The notes beneath the pieces are model-generated. The model did no database searches, was not told where the DNA came from, and was given only the letters and a program-made list of their open reading frames with translations. Made by a program: the position numbers and the translations under genes. Positions 47,301-58,360 of a stretch of DNA of 64,000 nt are shown here, in pieces (position 1 is the stretch's first letter; every line of letters begins with the position of its first letter). The stretch spans positions 62,001 through 126,000 of the forward strand of contig JAALGZ010000026.1 in assembly GCA_015227615.1 (NCBI GenBank). The letters run 5' to 3'. The stretch is from Labyrinthula sp. Ha (lineage: Eukaryota > Sar > Bigyra > Labyrinthulida > Labyrinthulaceae).

Positions 47301-48354
47301 ACAGTTCAATATTATCCCAGAAATTTTGTATTTTAAGTCATCATGTGCATCTTTAAGTCTGTTAAATAGTCATTACGGAAACTATACTTGCTAGAACCTG
47401 GATTTTAGAGAGTAAGGTACGCTTCCTCTGAAGTCTGAGTTTCCCCATCCTTTGTGTCAATCTATGGGATGGTTTCTACTAGCTTCAATGTTCGAAGAAT
47501 CTAGCATGAACGGCCTTTGCATTAAAAAAAACATTAAGAAAAATTACTCAAAACGGCGAGTTACCTCCTCAAATAATCTCAATAGCGTCTCTGGTTTGTA
47601 TACACGAGGTGGACAACAATTTCATGTAGCATCATCAAATTTTAGACTTGAATTACAAATTAGTGGCAGTAAAGGGTTTCATTTAATGCAAACATTTCTC
47701 CTTATGGAACGCAGATTAGAAAAGTATTTACAAAATTTGACCCTTTATTGCTCAAACTGCATATTTTCATCATGACCAAGTTAATGTATCGATATTTCGT
47801 GGCAGTAGGTCTGGTTTCTGATATTTTAAGCAACTCACACCAAGCCCTATTTGCAAATTTAACTATTTAGTTACAGCTACAGTACGACAGGTTTTCGATA
47901 AAAAGTGGAGACCCATTCTTAGAAGACTAAAGTCTTAGTATAAATTTCTAAATTAAATACACTAATATAATTTAGAATATTTTCCTTCATGTAGGACTAC
48001 CTGCTTGCCTCATTCTTCAACTTAATTTTACATCAATGAGCTGCTACTTTCATCATTCTAAGTTCTTGTTATCCACTTCTAGTCATGAGTTCGTCCATGA
48101 ACATCACACTTAGCTTTTAATTTTAATATTTTTATTTCTTGAATATAATTTCATATACTATAGTTTGATTGTATAAACTAACAAATCAAATTCTAAGAAT
48201 TTTTCACATTCAAATATTTCTAGGTAGCTTGCAATATTTGCATACATGAAAACCTGAAGTAAACTTTCAAACTGGGAACACAGTGTATTTCAGTACAAAC
48301 TTATAACTCAAACATCTTTCTCGGTAAATTTTGACTATATCGGAAGAAATAAAC
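41320..48354. other. No recognisable gene between the methyltransferase copies
   Basis: Seven kb of AT-rich spacer. Open stretches at 44.00-44.20 and 47.45-47.78 kb (65 and 107 codons) lack motifs. I found no match between the 3' flank of copy 1 and that of copy 2, nor between the 5' flanks beyond about 18 bp before the ATG, so the duplicated unit is close to the coding region itself. Confidence 0.5.
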
Positions 48355-49515
48355 ATGCAACCTTCAACAAGAAATATTCTCCTTTCCACAGGTTTCTCCT
48401 TGGTGTTCTCTCTTGGTGTCTATGGTTTTTCCAAACTTCGGAAAAGTTCATACTATAAGTTTGTTTCACCAAAAGCTCTTAAACTAGGACTGTTTTCTTA
48501 CGGAACTGTAATCACCCCTTGCTTTTATGTTGGTGTCAAACTTGATTTATATAATAAGATCTATGACTTTGGACCAATAACTTCCGAGAATCTAGCGAAA
48601 AAAGAAAATCTACAACCTAGATTTCTTTTTGAATGGTTGTCTCAACAAGCAGCCCAAGGTGTTCTTACTTATAACGAAAAGAACGAAAGCTTTTCTATTG
48701 GTAAAACTTGGAAAGATATTCTAACAAGTGAAGAGTTTGTAGGACTACTTTTATGTGGACCAAAAATGGTTGAAAGAATATCAAATGTAGCAGATATTCT
48801 TGAAAATCATACTCTTGGGAGAAAATATGAAGATTCGGAGATTAACACCTTCGTCAAAACTATGCAGGAGAACACTTACCAGAACGTCCTTGTTCAACAT
48901 GTGCTTTCTCATAAAGATATAAAATTTAATGATGAAACTCTTATATCTATGTTATCTAAAGGAGGGTTGAGAGTTCTTGATGTAGGTTGTGGATCTGGAT
49001 CTGCGTTGATTCAAATGGCTAAGAGTTTTCCTAAGAATACTTTTGTAGGATATGATATTTCAATAGATGCAATTCAATCTGCAAGAAAGAACCAGAAAAA
49101 ATATTCTGAAGCTTCTGTTGCAGATATTTTATTTACAAATAGTCAAGAAGATCTCACAGAGAAGTTTGATTTCGTCCTTGTATTTGATGTAATTCATGAT
49201 TGTGCTCATCCAGTTGATGTATTAAAATTTATCAAAAAACATGTAAAAGATGATTTTGTGTTTATTTGTGTTGATATTTCAGTACCAACAAAATACTCAA
49301 ACAGATTAAAAGCACCTTTGTCAAACATGACTTATGCAGTTTCACTCGCAGTTTGTTTACAATCCGCAATGAGTGAACCTAATTCTATTGGATTAGGAAC
49401 TCTAGGGCTTGATAAGAATACCTTTCGTACAATTATTCAAGAAGCAGGGTTTCAAGATTTGAAGAGAATTACAGTATCAGAGTTGAGAAGTCAAGCTGTT
49501 TATCTTATTCAGTAA
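48355..49515 (+). CDS. Membrane-anchored SAM-dependent methyltransferase, copy 2
   Basis: 386 aa, starting at the ATG that matches copy 1 (MQPSTRNILL); an in-frame TTG eight codons upstream is not needed. Same layout: hydrophobic N-terminus at 7-25, winged-helix-like domain, SAM motif VLDVGCGSG at 207-215. By eye 23 residues differ from copy 1, unevenly placed: 2 in the first 190 residues, 11 in the last 32 (for example RTIIQEAGFQDLKRITVSEL against HKLLIEAGFQGLTRITVPKL). The 18 bp before the ATG (ATATCGGAAGAAATAAAC) resemble those of copy 1, where the MULE is inserted; here the site is empty. Stop TAA. The next gene is convergent, 184 bp away. Confidence 0.85.
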   Translation: MQPSTRNILLSTGFSLVFSLGVYGFSKLRKSSYYKFVSPKALKLGLFSYGTVITPCFYVGVKLDLYNKIYDFGPITSENLAKKENLQPRFLFEWLSQQAAQGVLTYNEKNESFSIGKTWKDILTSEEFVGLLLCGPKMVERISNVADILENHTLGRKYEDSEINTFVKTMQENTYQNVLVQHVLSHKDIKFNDETLISMLSKGGLRVLDVGCGSGSALIQMAKSFPKNTFVGYDISIDAIQSARKNQKKYSEASVADILFTNSQEDLTEKFDFVLVFDVIHDCAHPVDVLKFIKKHVKDDFVFICVDISVPTKYSNRLKAPLSNMTYAVSLAVCLQSAMSEPNSIGLGTLGLDKNTFRTIIQEAGFQDLKRITVSELRSQAVYLIQ

Positions 49516-49699
49516 CTATTGATAAGTCACATCTTGTATCTATATAAAGTATTTTCTTATTTATAAGTTTGTTTCAAAGAGATAAATATATGAACAACTC
49601 TATCAATTAAACTTTTAAATTCAACTTTGGAAACCATAACAAATCTCTGAAACAAATAACAGACAAGGACATCCTAACAATGTAAAACAACTTACAACT

Positions 49700-50890
49700 C
49701 TAAAGGTCATTACACGAAAATAACCCATATCCATACTTTTTAGCCAACTCCGCAGTTAGATTTGTTCTCCCATGCCTCAAACCCCAAATTAGCACATCAT
49801 AAAAGATTTTAGTCCCAAGTATAGATTGATCCTGTTTTGTATAAAACTGCACAAGTTCTTTTTCTAAATTTTCTTTCTCTGCTTCAAAATTTCTCAAACT
49901 TTGTGCATATTCATGTTTCAAGTTTCTATTTAACCTTTTTATCCCATTTCTTTTAGCCCACTCATATACAACTTCAACACTTCCATCAGCTACTCTTTCA
50001 GGATCATGTTTTCTGTAATACATCTTCAATAACTTTCGAGTACCCTTTGGAAGAGTATACTTTTTTCTTTTTGTTGAAGTTTTCTTTTTTACTACTCTTT
50101 CAACTTCTTTTAAATACACTTCATCTGCTTCTGCTCCCAAAGGATCCCCCTTAAACTTTTCAAAATCAGTAATATCATGCCTGAAAGTTTGTCGCAGAGA
50201 AGCATTTAGTCCATCCCTTCCGTAACTCAAGTAGTAATTAATAAGGGGCTGAAAATTATGTTCTAGCTTCTTCGGATCTACAACCACAAAAAATTCGTAC
50301 AATTGGGTTCTCAGTTTTTTTACATCTGGATCTGCTTCTGCTCTAATTGCTTTTTTCTGCTGTTTTGATGCATTTTTGAAATCAAACTGTACTTCTTCTC
50401 CGCTGACAATAAAAGTACTTAATCTACATCCAAACTGTTCTTCTAAGTATGAATCCAGAAACTCTTCCCCCTTAGTTTGACCTAGATTCACCAAATCTTC
50501 AAACCCTCTGAACAACCTTTCACGATCGAACTTTTTCAAGTAGTCAAACAATTTTTCCCGAAGTAGTTCCGATTCAGAGAGTTCTGTTTGTGTGTCCTCA
50601 GCGTAGTCATTTCCATACAAATTTGTAGACAATGTTCCGTCTGAACTTAAAGTTTCTTTTCCTTCAAATTTCACAAAAGTAATTTCTGGAGATTTTGGAC
50701 TCATAAGTGATGGAAAACTTGAAAACAAAGTTGAAGCTCTTGGTAAAACCCGTCTTCTAAAAATGCACTGCTTCGGTTTATGTGAAGAGTGAAGGATTTT
50801 TTTCATCGTACGTGGCCTGATCTTTCGTGGAAGTACACTAAGGCCGGTACTTGACTCTGATTGTCTTGATAATACTGACTGCGTATCCAT
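49700..50890 (-). CDS. Protein with four ~50-residue FY/DP-type repeats, 396 aa
   Basis: ATG start, TAG stop. The N-terminal 100 residues are Ser- and Arg-rich and look disordered. Four repeats follow at about 111-160, 194-243, 285-335 and 343-392, with a pattern of Leu-x2-(Phe/Tyr)-(Tyr/Phe)-x3-Asp-(Pro)-x-(Lys/Arg)-(Leu/Val), then an aromatic helix, Gly, Leu-(Asn/Thr)-x3-Leu and a closing (Tyr/Phe)-(Gly)-x2-(Leu/Ile). Examples are KMYYRKHDPERV and VQFYTKQDQSIL. The pattern recalls repeats of the form FYxxHNPEKV...KYG seen in proteins of many protists, whose function I do not know. A Lys/Arg-rich linker (KKKTSTKRKK, about 268-277) separates repeats 2 and 3 and could be a nuclear signal. There is no catalytic motif. 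Confidence 0.75.
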   Translation of the reverse strand: MDTQSVLSRQSESSTGLSVLPRKIRPRTMKKILHSSHKPKQCIFRRRVLPRASTLFSSFPSLMSPKSPEITFVKFEGKETLSSDGTLSTNLYGNDYAEDTQTELSESELLREKLFDYLKKFDRERLFRGFEDLVNLGQTKGEEFLDSYLEEQFGCRLSTFIVSGEEVQFDFKNASKQQKKAIRAEADPDVKKLRTQLYEFFVVVDPKKLEHNFQPLINYYLSYGRDGLNASLRQTFRHDITDFEKFKGDPLGAEADEVYLKEVERVVKKKTSTKRKKYTLPKGTRKLLKMYYRKHDPERVADGSVEVVYEWAKRNGIKRLNRNLKHEYAQSLRNFEAEKENLEKELVQFYTKQDQSILGTKIFYDVLIWGLRHGRTNLTAELAKKYGYGLFSCNDL

Positions 50891-53800
50891 TTCTATTTAT
50901 TTCTTTTTTAAATCTTATTTCTTTTTGGTTTGTTTGGTTTTAAATGTATACCTTTTTTCTGTGGAAACCAAATAATTATCGACCAAGTCTTCAGACCGGT
51001 TATGTTCGTGCAAGTATATCTACCAAATAAAAGCGACTCAGTTGTTAATGGGTTCCCATATGCCCGGCTATTCTAGTGCTGAATATGACGGATGGCCTGA
51101 CTTGTTATTGGCGATACGGTATTCCTGACCAGATAATAAGGAAGAGTTAGGGTGAGTAACCAATGTATGTCGAGAATATATGTTGGGATATACGCAATGT
51201 ATGTTATGTCTCAATAGTGAATACTATTTCTTATATGAGTGAATGGCGGCTTATGGTATATAAAGAAAGAATATTAAATTGGTCTGAATTCAGCAGAACA
51301 CGCTCGATAACGGCACCGCACTGGTCCATATGGATTTCACTTCTGGGTACATGGTTTGCTCATGAACAATATAAAATAAAAATGAGATGAATTCTTGAAC
51401 ATATGTTTAATTTTAACTAAGTTATCATATAACATTGTTTCTTTAAGTATTATATAAAGGAAGGATATTCTTTTTTAACCAACTTCCCAAAACTCAAGGG
51501 CTTAGTGAGCTTATTCCAGGTCTGGAAATGCAGAGAAGTATTTCAACAGGGTATAACTGAACATATTCTTTGTATTTTTGAGAAGATATAAGTCACTTAC
51601 ACTTCATGTAACGTTGATATGGGTTATTATACCAAATATCTCAACCTACTCGTAAAACAATTATTGCAGCCTCTACACTTACTTGTAGATTTTTAGCTTA
51701 TGAATGAAAATAAAAGCAGACATATGAAAATTCTCAACCATAAGGATCAAACATCGTGATTAAGACCATGTTCACTTTCTCCTTATTAAAACTAAGTTTC
51801 CACTGTTGGAGTGAACTTAATAAGAACTCTAACTTAGTCCCTGTCTTCTTGGCCTCAATGAGAACCCTCTTGTGCACACACCAATCTACTCATATAGTTC
51901 CATGAATAACCAAAAATGGTAACGTGTAAAGTTAGACCAAAATCATTGCGGGGTTTCCGTACCGAAACGCGTGCTCTCGGCCCATATGCTGACAATCTTT
52001 TCTATTAAAAGTTTGTCAGAATTTGGGGTTGAGGAGATATATATTTTAGACACGTTATATATGGTAATAATGTATCCTGGTTTACCGCGGAGATGTCAGT
52101 ATGTTTATCATATTTGTATATAACAAATCAAGAACCGTTGAATACACCTATCAGATTGGACTTAGAAATTTCAGTCTGGAACGGGAAAGATGAAGAGTTT
52201 CGAGAATAATGAATACCGAAATTCTTGATCAACAATTTTCTTTACTTTTCGAGACTTGATTTATAGTCGAGAATGAGCTAAACTCTACAGATTCTCAACT
52301 TTCCCAATATATTCATTTTGTCCAAACATTTTCCGAATAAAATTCCCGATATTAATTGTAAACCCTAAACAAATATCATGAAGTAAATAATCTAAATACT
52401 TTGTTATCTATATCTGCAGGTAAAATGATATATTTCAAACTGTTCTTGAACATGATCACGAGTCAGATTCGTAAACGGGAAACGAACCAAGATATTTCAA
52501 AGCAGAACAGAATCTTGGTTTTTTCAAACATTTAGTTACTCATAATCTCGTGGAAGAAACGAGAAACCAATACACAGAGTTAAACAAGAATCGAGAGCAC
52601 GGCTGATAAGACTAGTAGAATTCTAGCTCGAGATTCCAGATGGAGATACCTACTTGGGATCTCCCTTTGTTTTCGTATGCGGCAATTCTCCATATTGGAA
52701 AACAAAAACGAACCAAATGGAAAAGAAGGTTACTATTTACCACGGAAGAACAGATGAAATCGCTTATAATATGCCAGTTTTCGAAGAGAACGCTCAAAAC
52801 ACAAGAGAGATTTTTACCATATGTCACCGCGATAACCTGTTCCGGGTTCCAAGAGGAGTCCTAATACTAGTTCGAGGCACTTCAGACATCTCTGGCCTTT
52901 TAAGAAACTTCATTCAACATACAGAACACCAATTATATATGGCAAAATAGACTACAGAAGACTAGGAACAAAACTAAGAGTTCAGAACAAAGCTCCTGCA
53001 GAAAAACACTGGAAGATGTCTTATTTGTGAATCCAATTAATGTCATCTGCGCTGGTTCCTGACTTCTTTCCATAAAACCATACAATGTGCTGCATATTAT
53101 CCTCAAATTAGAACTGATCTCGAAGTATAGATGACAAATAGTGAGTAGTGCTTCATGCTTTGAACAAGACCCATCCAAAGGCATTTGGTCTAGGAGTATT
53201 ATACCTAGTGATTGAAAATAAGGGCTTTGACTTGGAAACAATTATTTCTTCGCGGTAAAGAAACTTTGCCGAACCCAAAATATCACTAGTTTTCGTTTCT
53301 TCAGTGACCAAGAAACATGTCATCAAAACTAAGTAAAACTCAAATATGGTTGTGGTCTAGGGGCAAACTTAGTTCACTTGTTGACTCTTCCACATCCTTA
53401 AGAGCTTAGCAGCGTACGCAATGGCCTGTTTGGTAAGTTAAGTTATCAGTTGGGACAATAATTTCTATCATAAACTAAAAAAAGACGCCACACTGAAAAA
53501 TATAGTTAGACAAACTCGAACGTTTCAGAACATACAAGATAGCACGCCAATGTGTTTGTTAACTTAATAATAGCAATTTACTTCTGTCAGCATAACTTCC
53601 TTCATTGAAGTGTCCTCCTTTAGAGTGCGTTTCATGGTATTTAAAACCAGAAATGGAGGAAACTCACAAGAATTATCTTTTATCGAAGGGAACACTTACC
53701 TGCATACAGTGAAGAAAATTAGTTTGTGCAAGTTACTAGCACACATAACCGTTTAGTTTACTGATGTTAGACTAGGATACAGGATTCAACCAGTACTTTA

Positions 53801-54919
53801 TAGAAGATAGCCACATCACTAGTTCATAGACTATTCTCTGCTATCGCCTAACTCATGGAGTCTCAGTTATAGATTTTACCTTAATCCCAGATTGTACCAA
53901 TATAACTAAGCTTAATTATCCTTGGTTATTTTATGAGCTTAAGCTCTAGAAGCACTTCTTACACGGTCACTGGACGTTTGCTTGGGTGATTATTCGGTGC
54001 ATGTTGCTTCAGCTTCTTTCGCTGTGCCTTAAGGCGACTAAATCTTGTACCCTGAATCTACAGGGTAAATTTCACATAAATTGTTTAACTGGTTTTGTAC
54101 TTAATTACGATTTTCAGTCAATTACTAATACTTAATATACTTATTTATACGTTTGGGTCTCAATTCAATTGGTAATTTCCTTCAAATATCTCTGAATATT
54201 TGTTTAGTAGAATTCTGGGAAATAGATAAAGTAAATAGTACTTAGACAAGTGTCCAAACTAACAGTAGGTACTAAAACGACTTAGCTCTTTAATTTTACT
54301 ACATATCAAACATCACATGTTCTTAGGGTATTTCAGTAGGCTCTCAGACGCACTAAGGCTTTGAAAGAAGAGAATATGAACAACTAAATTTTCAGTTCTT
54401 GCCCACTAATGAATCATCTACACACTGTAACCAACCTTATTGCTAAGGTCAAGATGACCAAGCCAGGGTACTTGTATACCATGAACCTACGATTTTTACC
54501 AAGACGATTACCTCTAATTAACACTTCTAAGTCCTTAAATAGCGTCCTTGAACTCCAGAGACTATGAAAAATATGAGATTACCATTCTAAACAGATGTTA
54601 CTTGTCTTCAGAGGCAGCAAGTCCCACGCATAAATACCGAAAAGGGTTCGCCTATCAAGAAAAACAAATCATATATGTTGGTGTAAAAGATTTGAAAAAG
54701 GTCTACTATTTTCATTATCTTAAGCAAAAGAAGTTGTTTCTACATTTAGTGGAACCTTTCGCTTGAAGCATAATCAGATGTTCGATCTCAGCCAAACTGC
54801 ATAAGACATTTGAGTATGCCCATGAAAGAAAACATTTTACATCTTCCTTAAACTACATTGCGGGTATACTGTAGAAAAACTATATTGTTAATGTCAACAC
54901 CACCTGTTTGCTTCTTTGC
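50891..54919. other. No recognisable gene
   Basis: AT-rich spacer. Around 52.61-53.24 kb both strands have open stretches of 70 to 102 codons; the plus-strand piece at 52654-52950 starts with a near-cognate codon and has no family motif. It might be an old coding remnant but cannot be assigned. No RNA genes or repeats recognised. Confidence 0.5.
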
Positions 54920-55597
54920 TTAAACTCTATTCTCTATCTCTAAGTTTCCCTCACTAAGTAGAACTGGGCTATAGGCCGTGAAGTAGGGTATGCCATTCTC
55001 AAAAAAATATTTTCTTTCCTTATAAAGTCCCCAAGACCTATCTGCTGTGCCTTTGAGGATTACCAGCATTATTAATAATACAACTACAAGAACAACTAGG
55101 ATGATCAGTAATGTACCTGAAGCCTGATTATAAGGTAAAACCCAAGGGATCAAAAATAAACCTGCAAACACCAAAAGAATAAGTTTTGGGTAGTCCTTAT
55201 ATGTAGCTACTGTACGGATTTGAACATTACATTTTTCTGCGTTGTCAGTATTTGGCGAAATAGAATATTCTTCATCTCGCATGAAAGTTAAGTTCTTGTT
55301 TCTAAAGCCCTTTCTAGAGAAATTCATGATTTGTGTTTCATGATCCACTTTTATAACTTGATACACAATTTCAATGTGGTAGTTGAAACCATCGTCGTCC
55401 CTTCCTCAATGGGTAAAACTGTACTTAGCCCCTAATTTTTCACACTCGCCTTGAGTTCTTTTTCCATTTCCCTTACCAGTTAAGAACAACTTGGAAAACT
55501 GATCTGTGTCTAACATAGCCTGCCAAGCTTTTTCAGGAGAAACCTCCACTTCAAAGCTAAGTACTCTCTTATTGTTTTCTGTATAGAACTTATACAT
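54920..55597 (-). pseudogene. SRPBCC protein with membrane anchor, copy 2, interrupted by one TGA
   Basis: ATG start (MYKFYTENNKRVLSFEVEV) and TAA stop, 225 codons in one frame, the same length as copies 1 and 3. The SRPBCC region contains EVSPEKAWQAMLDTDQFSKL and GAKYSFTH; then comes a TGA at 55406-55408, after which the same frame continues with GRDDDGFNYHIEIVYQV. This lines up without gaps with copy 1 (GARYTFTE ... ILYQL). A two-segment membrane hairpin (about 150-195) and a tail with YFTAYSPV follow. Everything else is intact, so the loss is recent, or the TGA is read through, or it is a sequence error. TGA is otherwise a rare but used stop here. Copy 3 lies about 350 bp upstream on the same strand. 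Confidence 0.78.
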
Positions 55598-55944
55598 TGG
55601 ATATTCTTTTATGTTTGAAATATATGACAGACTGAGAAGTGTTTTCTTTGAATTATATCACTGTGCAAAAATTGTTGGAACATTTAAAAACACAGTTATA
55701 AAATGTAAAACTTAAAAACTCAAAATTGCATTTCTGTAGAAATTTTTCTATAACAGGAAAATAATACATATGAGTTAGAACCACTGAAATGAAGACAAGA
55801 CGAATAAAGTTTGCAAAAAAGAAGGAGAAATAGACTGTTTGCAACGTTTGTCTAAGCAAATACTATTATTAACATTTAACGAGCTTTCCCTGTTCGGTTT
55901 TCAATGTTAAGAGTATAAGAACGCTGCATATCTACTGAAGCTAA

Positions 55945-56637
55945 CTAAACTGGTTCAGCTATAGGTATTTCAGTTTGTTGAATTCCAAGATCTTTCCTAA
56001 GTGTATTAGTTTTGTACGTGGAAAAATACTTTCCAATATGCTCCTTGTAATTATATTTGCTTCTCCCGTCAATTCTAAGATAAAGATCTGAGTTCTCATT
56101 TAACTCGAATATACCAAGAATAAATAAGAAAACAACAAACACAATAAATTCAGATACTTCCAGTCTAATTGCAAGAACCAGAAGAGCTACAAAGGAAAAA
56201 ACTAAAGCTGTAACAAAGAGATACACAGTCTCTAGATGAACTTCTTCCACCGGGTCTTTCACTAGTTCAAACATACAATTATCTTTCTCATTTTGTATCA
56301 AATTTAGTGAATAGCTTTGAGCACATATGTTGTTTTCTACTCCATTAATAAACGTCGTTTTTAATAGATCGACTTGTTTCTTCTCGCTGTCCACACAAGT
56401 TACTTTGTATGTAATCACAACCTTGTCACCCTCTGAGTAAGAGTTTTTCTCAGAAGAATATGTTGCACCTGTACTACTATTTTCTCTGTCTACTTTTTTG
56501 AAAGTATAATTAGAAAGAGTAAGATGTTCAACGAATGCATTAGTATCTTTTAATCCCTCCCATGCTTCTTCTACGTCCACATTAAGTTCGAACTTTACAA
56601 TTCGTTTATTTTTTTCTTCGTCTGTGAATGTTTCCAT
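55945..56637 (-). CDS. SRPBCC protein with membrane anchor, copy 3
   Basis: Third full-length member of the family, the most diverged. I start it at the ATG giving METFTDEEKNKRIVKFEL, which puts the conserved (K)R-(I/V)-(L/V)-x-F strand at the same distance as in copy 2; the frame stays open upstream to an ATG at 56709 and a TTG at 56745. The 230 aa contain ELNVDVEEAWEGLKDTNAF, a beta-rich middle (ATYSSEKNSYSEGDKVVI), a hydrophobic hairpin (YLFVTALVFSFVALLVLAI and FIVFVVFLFILGIFEL) and a tail with HIGKYFSTYKTN ending AEPV. The GNGxRT(K/Q)GEC string of copies 1 and 2 is missing, so ligand or partner may differ. Stop TAG. Function unknown. Confidence 0.78.
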   Translation of the reverse strand: METFTDEEKNKRIVKFELNVDVEEAWEGLKDTNAFVEHLTLSNYTFKKVDRENSSTGATYSSEKNSYSEGDKVVITYKVTCVDSEKKQVDLLKTTFINGVENNICAQSYSLNLIQNEKDNCMFELVKDPVEEVHLETVYLFVTALVFSFVALLVLAIRLEVSEFIVFVVFLFILGIFELNENSDLYLRIDGRSKYNYKEHIGKYFSTYKTNTLRKDLGIQQTEIPIAEPV

Positions 56638-57049
56638 TATTTTTGCTATTGTGTGACCACAACTCAGATACAAACTGTTAAAGCTATGCAGTTGTTGTCC
56701 TGTTTGCATAATACTTACCGCTGTTTTAAATTCTTCAGTTATCAACTCTGTGACTGTCTAAATTAAAGCAAAACAAAAGTGACACACTTTCAATATAAAA
56801 CCTTAAATTTTATGTTTGCAATAAATACATTAGATTCATATCTTTATATTTTTTTTTCTTAGTATAGATACTTTCTCAGTTAATCTTTTTCTTAGTTATT
56901 TTGTCCGTTAAGTCAATGTCCCAGACGTGTAAATTGGCCAAATTGGTCAATTGAAGAGAATCTGGATTTCATCTGTAACACATAGCAAGTGGTTAAATTC
57001 TTCTCACCCTTGTGCTTCTATAATCACCAAACAATACAATTCAATTTTT

Positions 57050-58108
57050 ATGAGAAGTCGATCTCCAATGTCATATAAAGAAGGTGAAACCAAAAAAATA
57101 TCAAAAGATATCCAATCGGCGTCAGAAAATGCCTGTGAAGATCAAGATGGACGTAATGCTTCTCCCTCGCGACAACTCACCCTTGGATTCTTATCGATAC
57201 TCTGCTTCCTACTTACAGCTCACAGTATCTACGTATTAGATGATTTTTCTTCAAAACTTCGTGCGGATGAAAATACAAGAGCAACAGTTCTTGTTGTCTG
57301 GGCTTGCGGCTGGATCACATGCGCATTTACAGCACTCGGCTCGCTTCCATTCTATTTTTTCTCATCCTTACGACCCAGTTTTATCGCTGTTTCAAATTCC
57401 GTTGCTTGTGGAATGATGTCTGCGGCCTCTCTAAGTCTTATTTTTGAAGCATGTGCAGCAGAAGTCGAGTTCCAGGGTGAAAACAGAAAGCATTACTTTG
57501 TTCTAATCCCCTCTGCAAAAACCTTGATTGGAGTTTGGTTAGGTTTTGCATTCATTAAAGGATCAGAGTCATTTCTGTCTGATTTCGACAAGACGGATTT
57601 ACTTTCCTCTTTGGTTTCTGGTGAAGAAAAGCAAAAGAACGAAAAGAATCTCTCTACGAATTTAAAGAGAATGCTGTTGGTTTTTGGTGTGATGCTGTTA
57701 CACTCATTTGCAGAAGGTGCAGCTATTGGAGTAAGTCATCACACTCCTTCATTAGGAAATTATATTTCAACAACTTTAGCCGTACACAATGTACCTGAAG
57801 GTTTAGCACTGAGTTTAGTCTTTTGCAGTCGAGGATCACAAAACACAGATAAAGTTTTGGTATCTCTATTATGCATTTTATCTTCACTCCCACAACCTTT
57901 AATGGCGGTTCCTGCATTTATTTTTGTGGGGTATTTCAAGGGAATTGTGGCTATAGCGCTGGGTTTCGCTGCTGGAGCTATGGGGTATGTTGCTGTGTTT
58001 GAATTATTCGAAGAGGCAAAGGAGGTTCTAGGGTTTATAAAAGCTTTGTTCGTTTCATTTTTAGCTTGCTGTGGTATGTTTTTAGTTCAGGGATTTCTTT
58101 CGGATTAG
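57050..58108 (+). CDS. ZIP-family divalent metal transporter (SLC39-like)
   Basis: A membrane transporter that moves zinc or related divalent metals toward the cytosol. Starting at the first ATG (MRSRSPMSYKEGE) gives 352 aa; the open frame reaches a TTG at 56951. About eight hydrophobic segments are visible. The two signature helices carry HSFAEGAAIG at about 218-227 and HNVPEGLALS at 246-255, the binuclear metal site of the GufA/ZupT-like branch. The loop between the third and fourth segments (about 165-215) is charged but lacks the His-rich stretch common in animal and plant ZIPs. The first 35 residues are hydrophilic. Stop TAG. Convergent with the membrane protein at 58361, about 250 bp apart. 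Whether it sits in the plasma membrane or an organelle cannot be read from the sequence. Confidence 0.85.
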   Translation: MRSRSPMSYKEGETKKISKDIQSASENACEDQDGRNASPSRQLTLGFLSILCFLLTAHSIYVLDDFSSKLRADENTRATVLVVWACGWITCAFTALGSLPFYFFSSLRPSFIAVSNSVACGMMSAASLSLIFEACAAEVEFQGENRKHYFVLIPSAKTLIGVWLGFAFIKGSESFLSDFDKTDLLSSLVSGEEKQKNEKNLSTNLKRMLLVFGVMLLHSFAEGAAIGVSHHTPSLGNYISTTLAVHNVPEGLALSLVFCSRGSQNTDKVLVSLLCILSSLPQPLMAVPAFIFVGYFKGIVAIALGFAAGAMGYVAVFELFEEAKEVLGFIKALFVSFLACCGMFLVQGFLSD

Positions 58109-58360
58109 ATCGAATAGAAAATAGCTCTAGAGTTGAGTTTTATTTATTCAGCTAAGAGTTAAGAATAGACATTTATTACAGCATAACAGCATTTTTTTCT
58201 TCTTTGGTAATCCTTTATTTCCTTTAGAAGCATGATTCTATAAAATAAATTTCACTGTTAAAACGAAAACATGAAGAAACAAATTTAGTCGATCGTATAT
58301 TTCAATCATTTACAAAGCTTAAGGTTTCTGTAGCCTATTCCATCTTAATTTCATACACAT

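Noticed and set aside
47452-47775. 107-codon plus-strand open frame
   Set aside because: Near-cognate start, no motif, composition like the spacer.
52612-53241. Overlapping open frames on both strands
   Set aside because: None begins with a supported start or shows a family motif; kept only as a possible old remnant.
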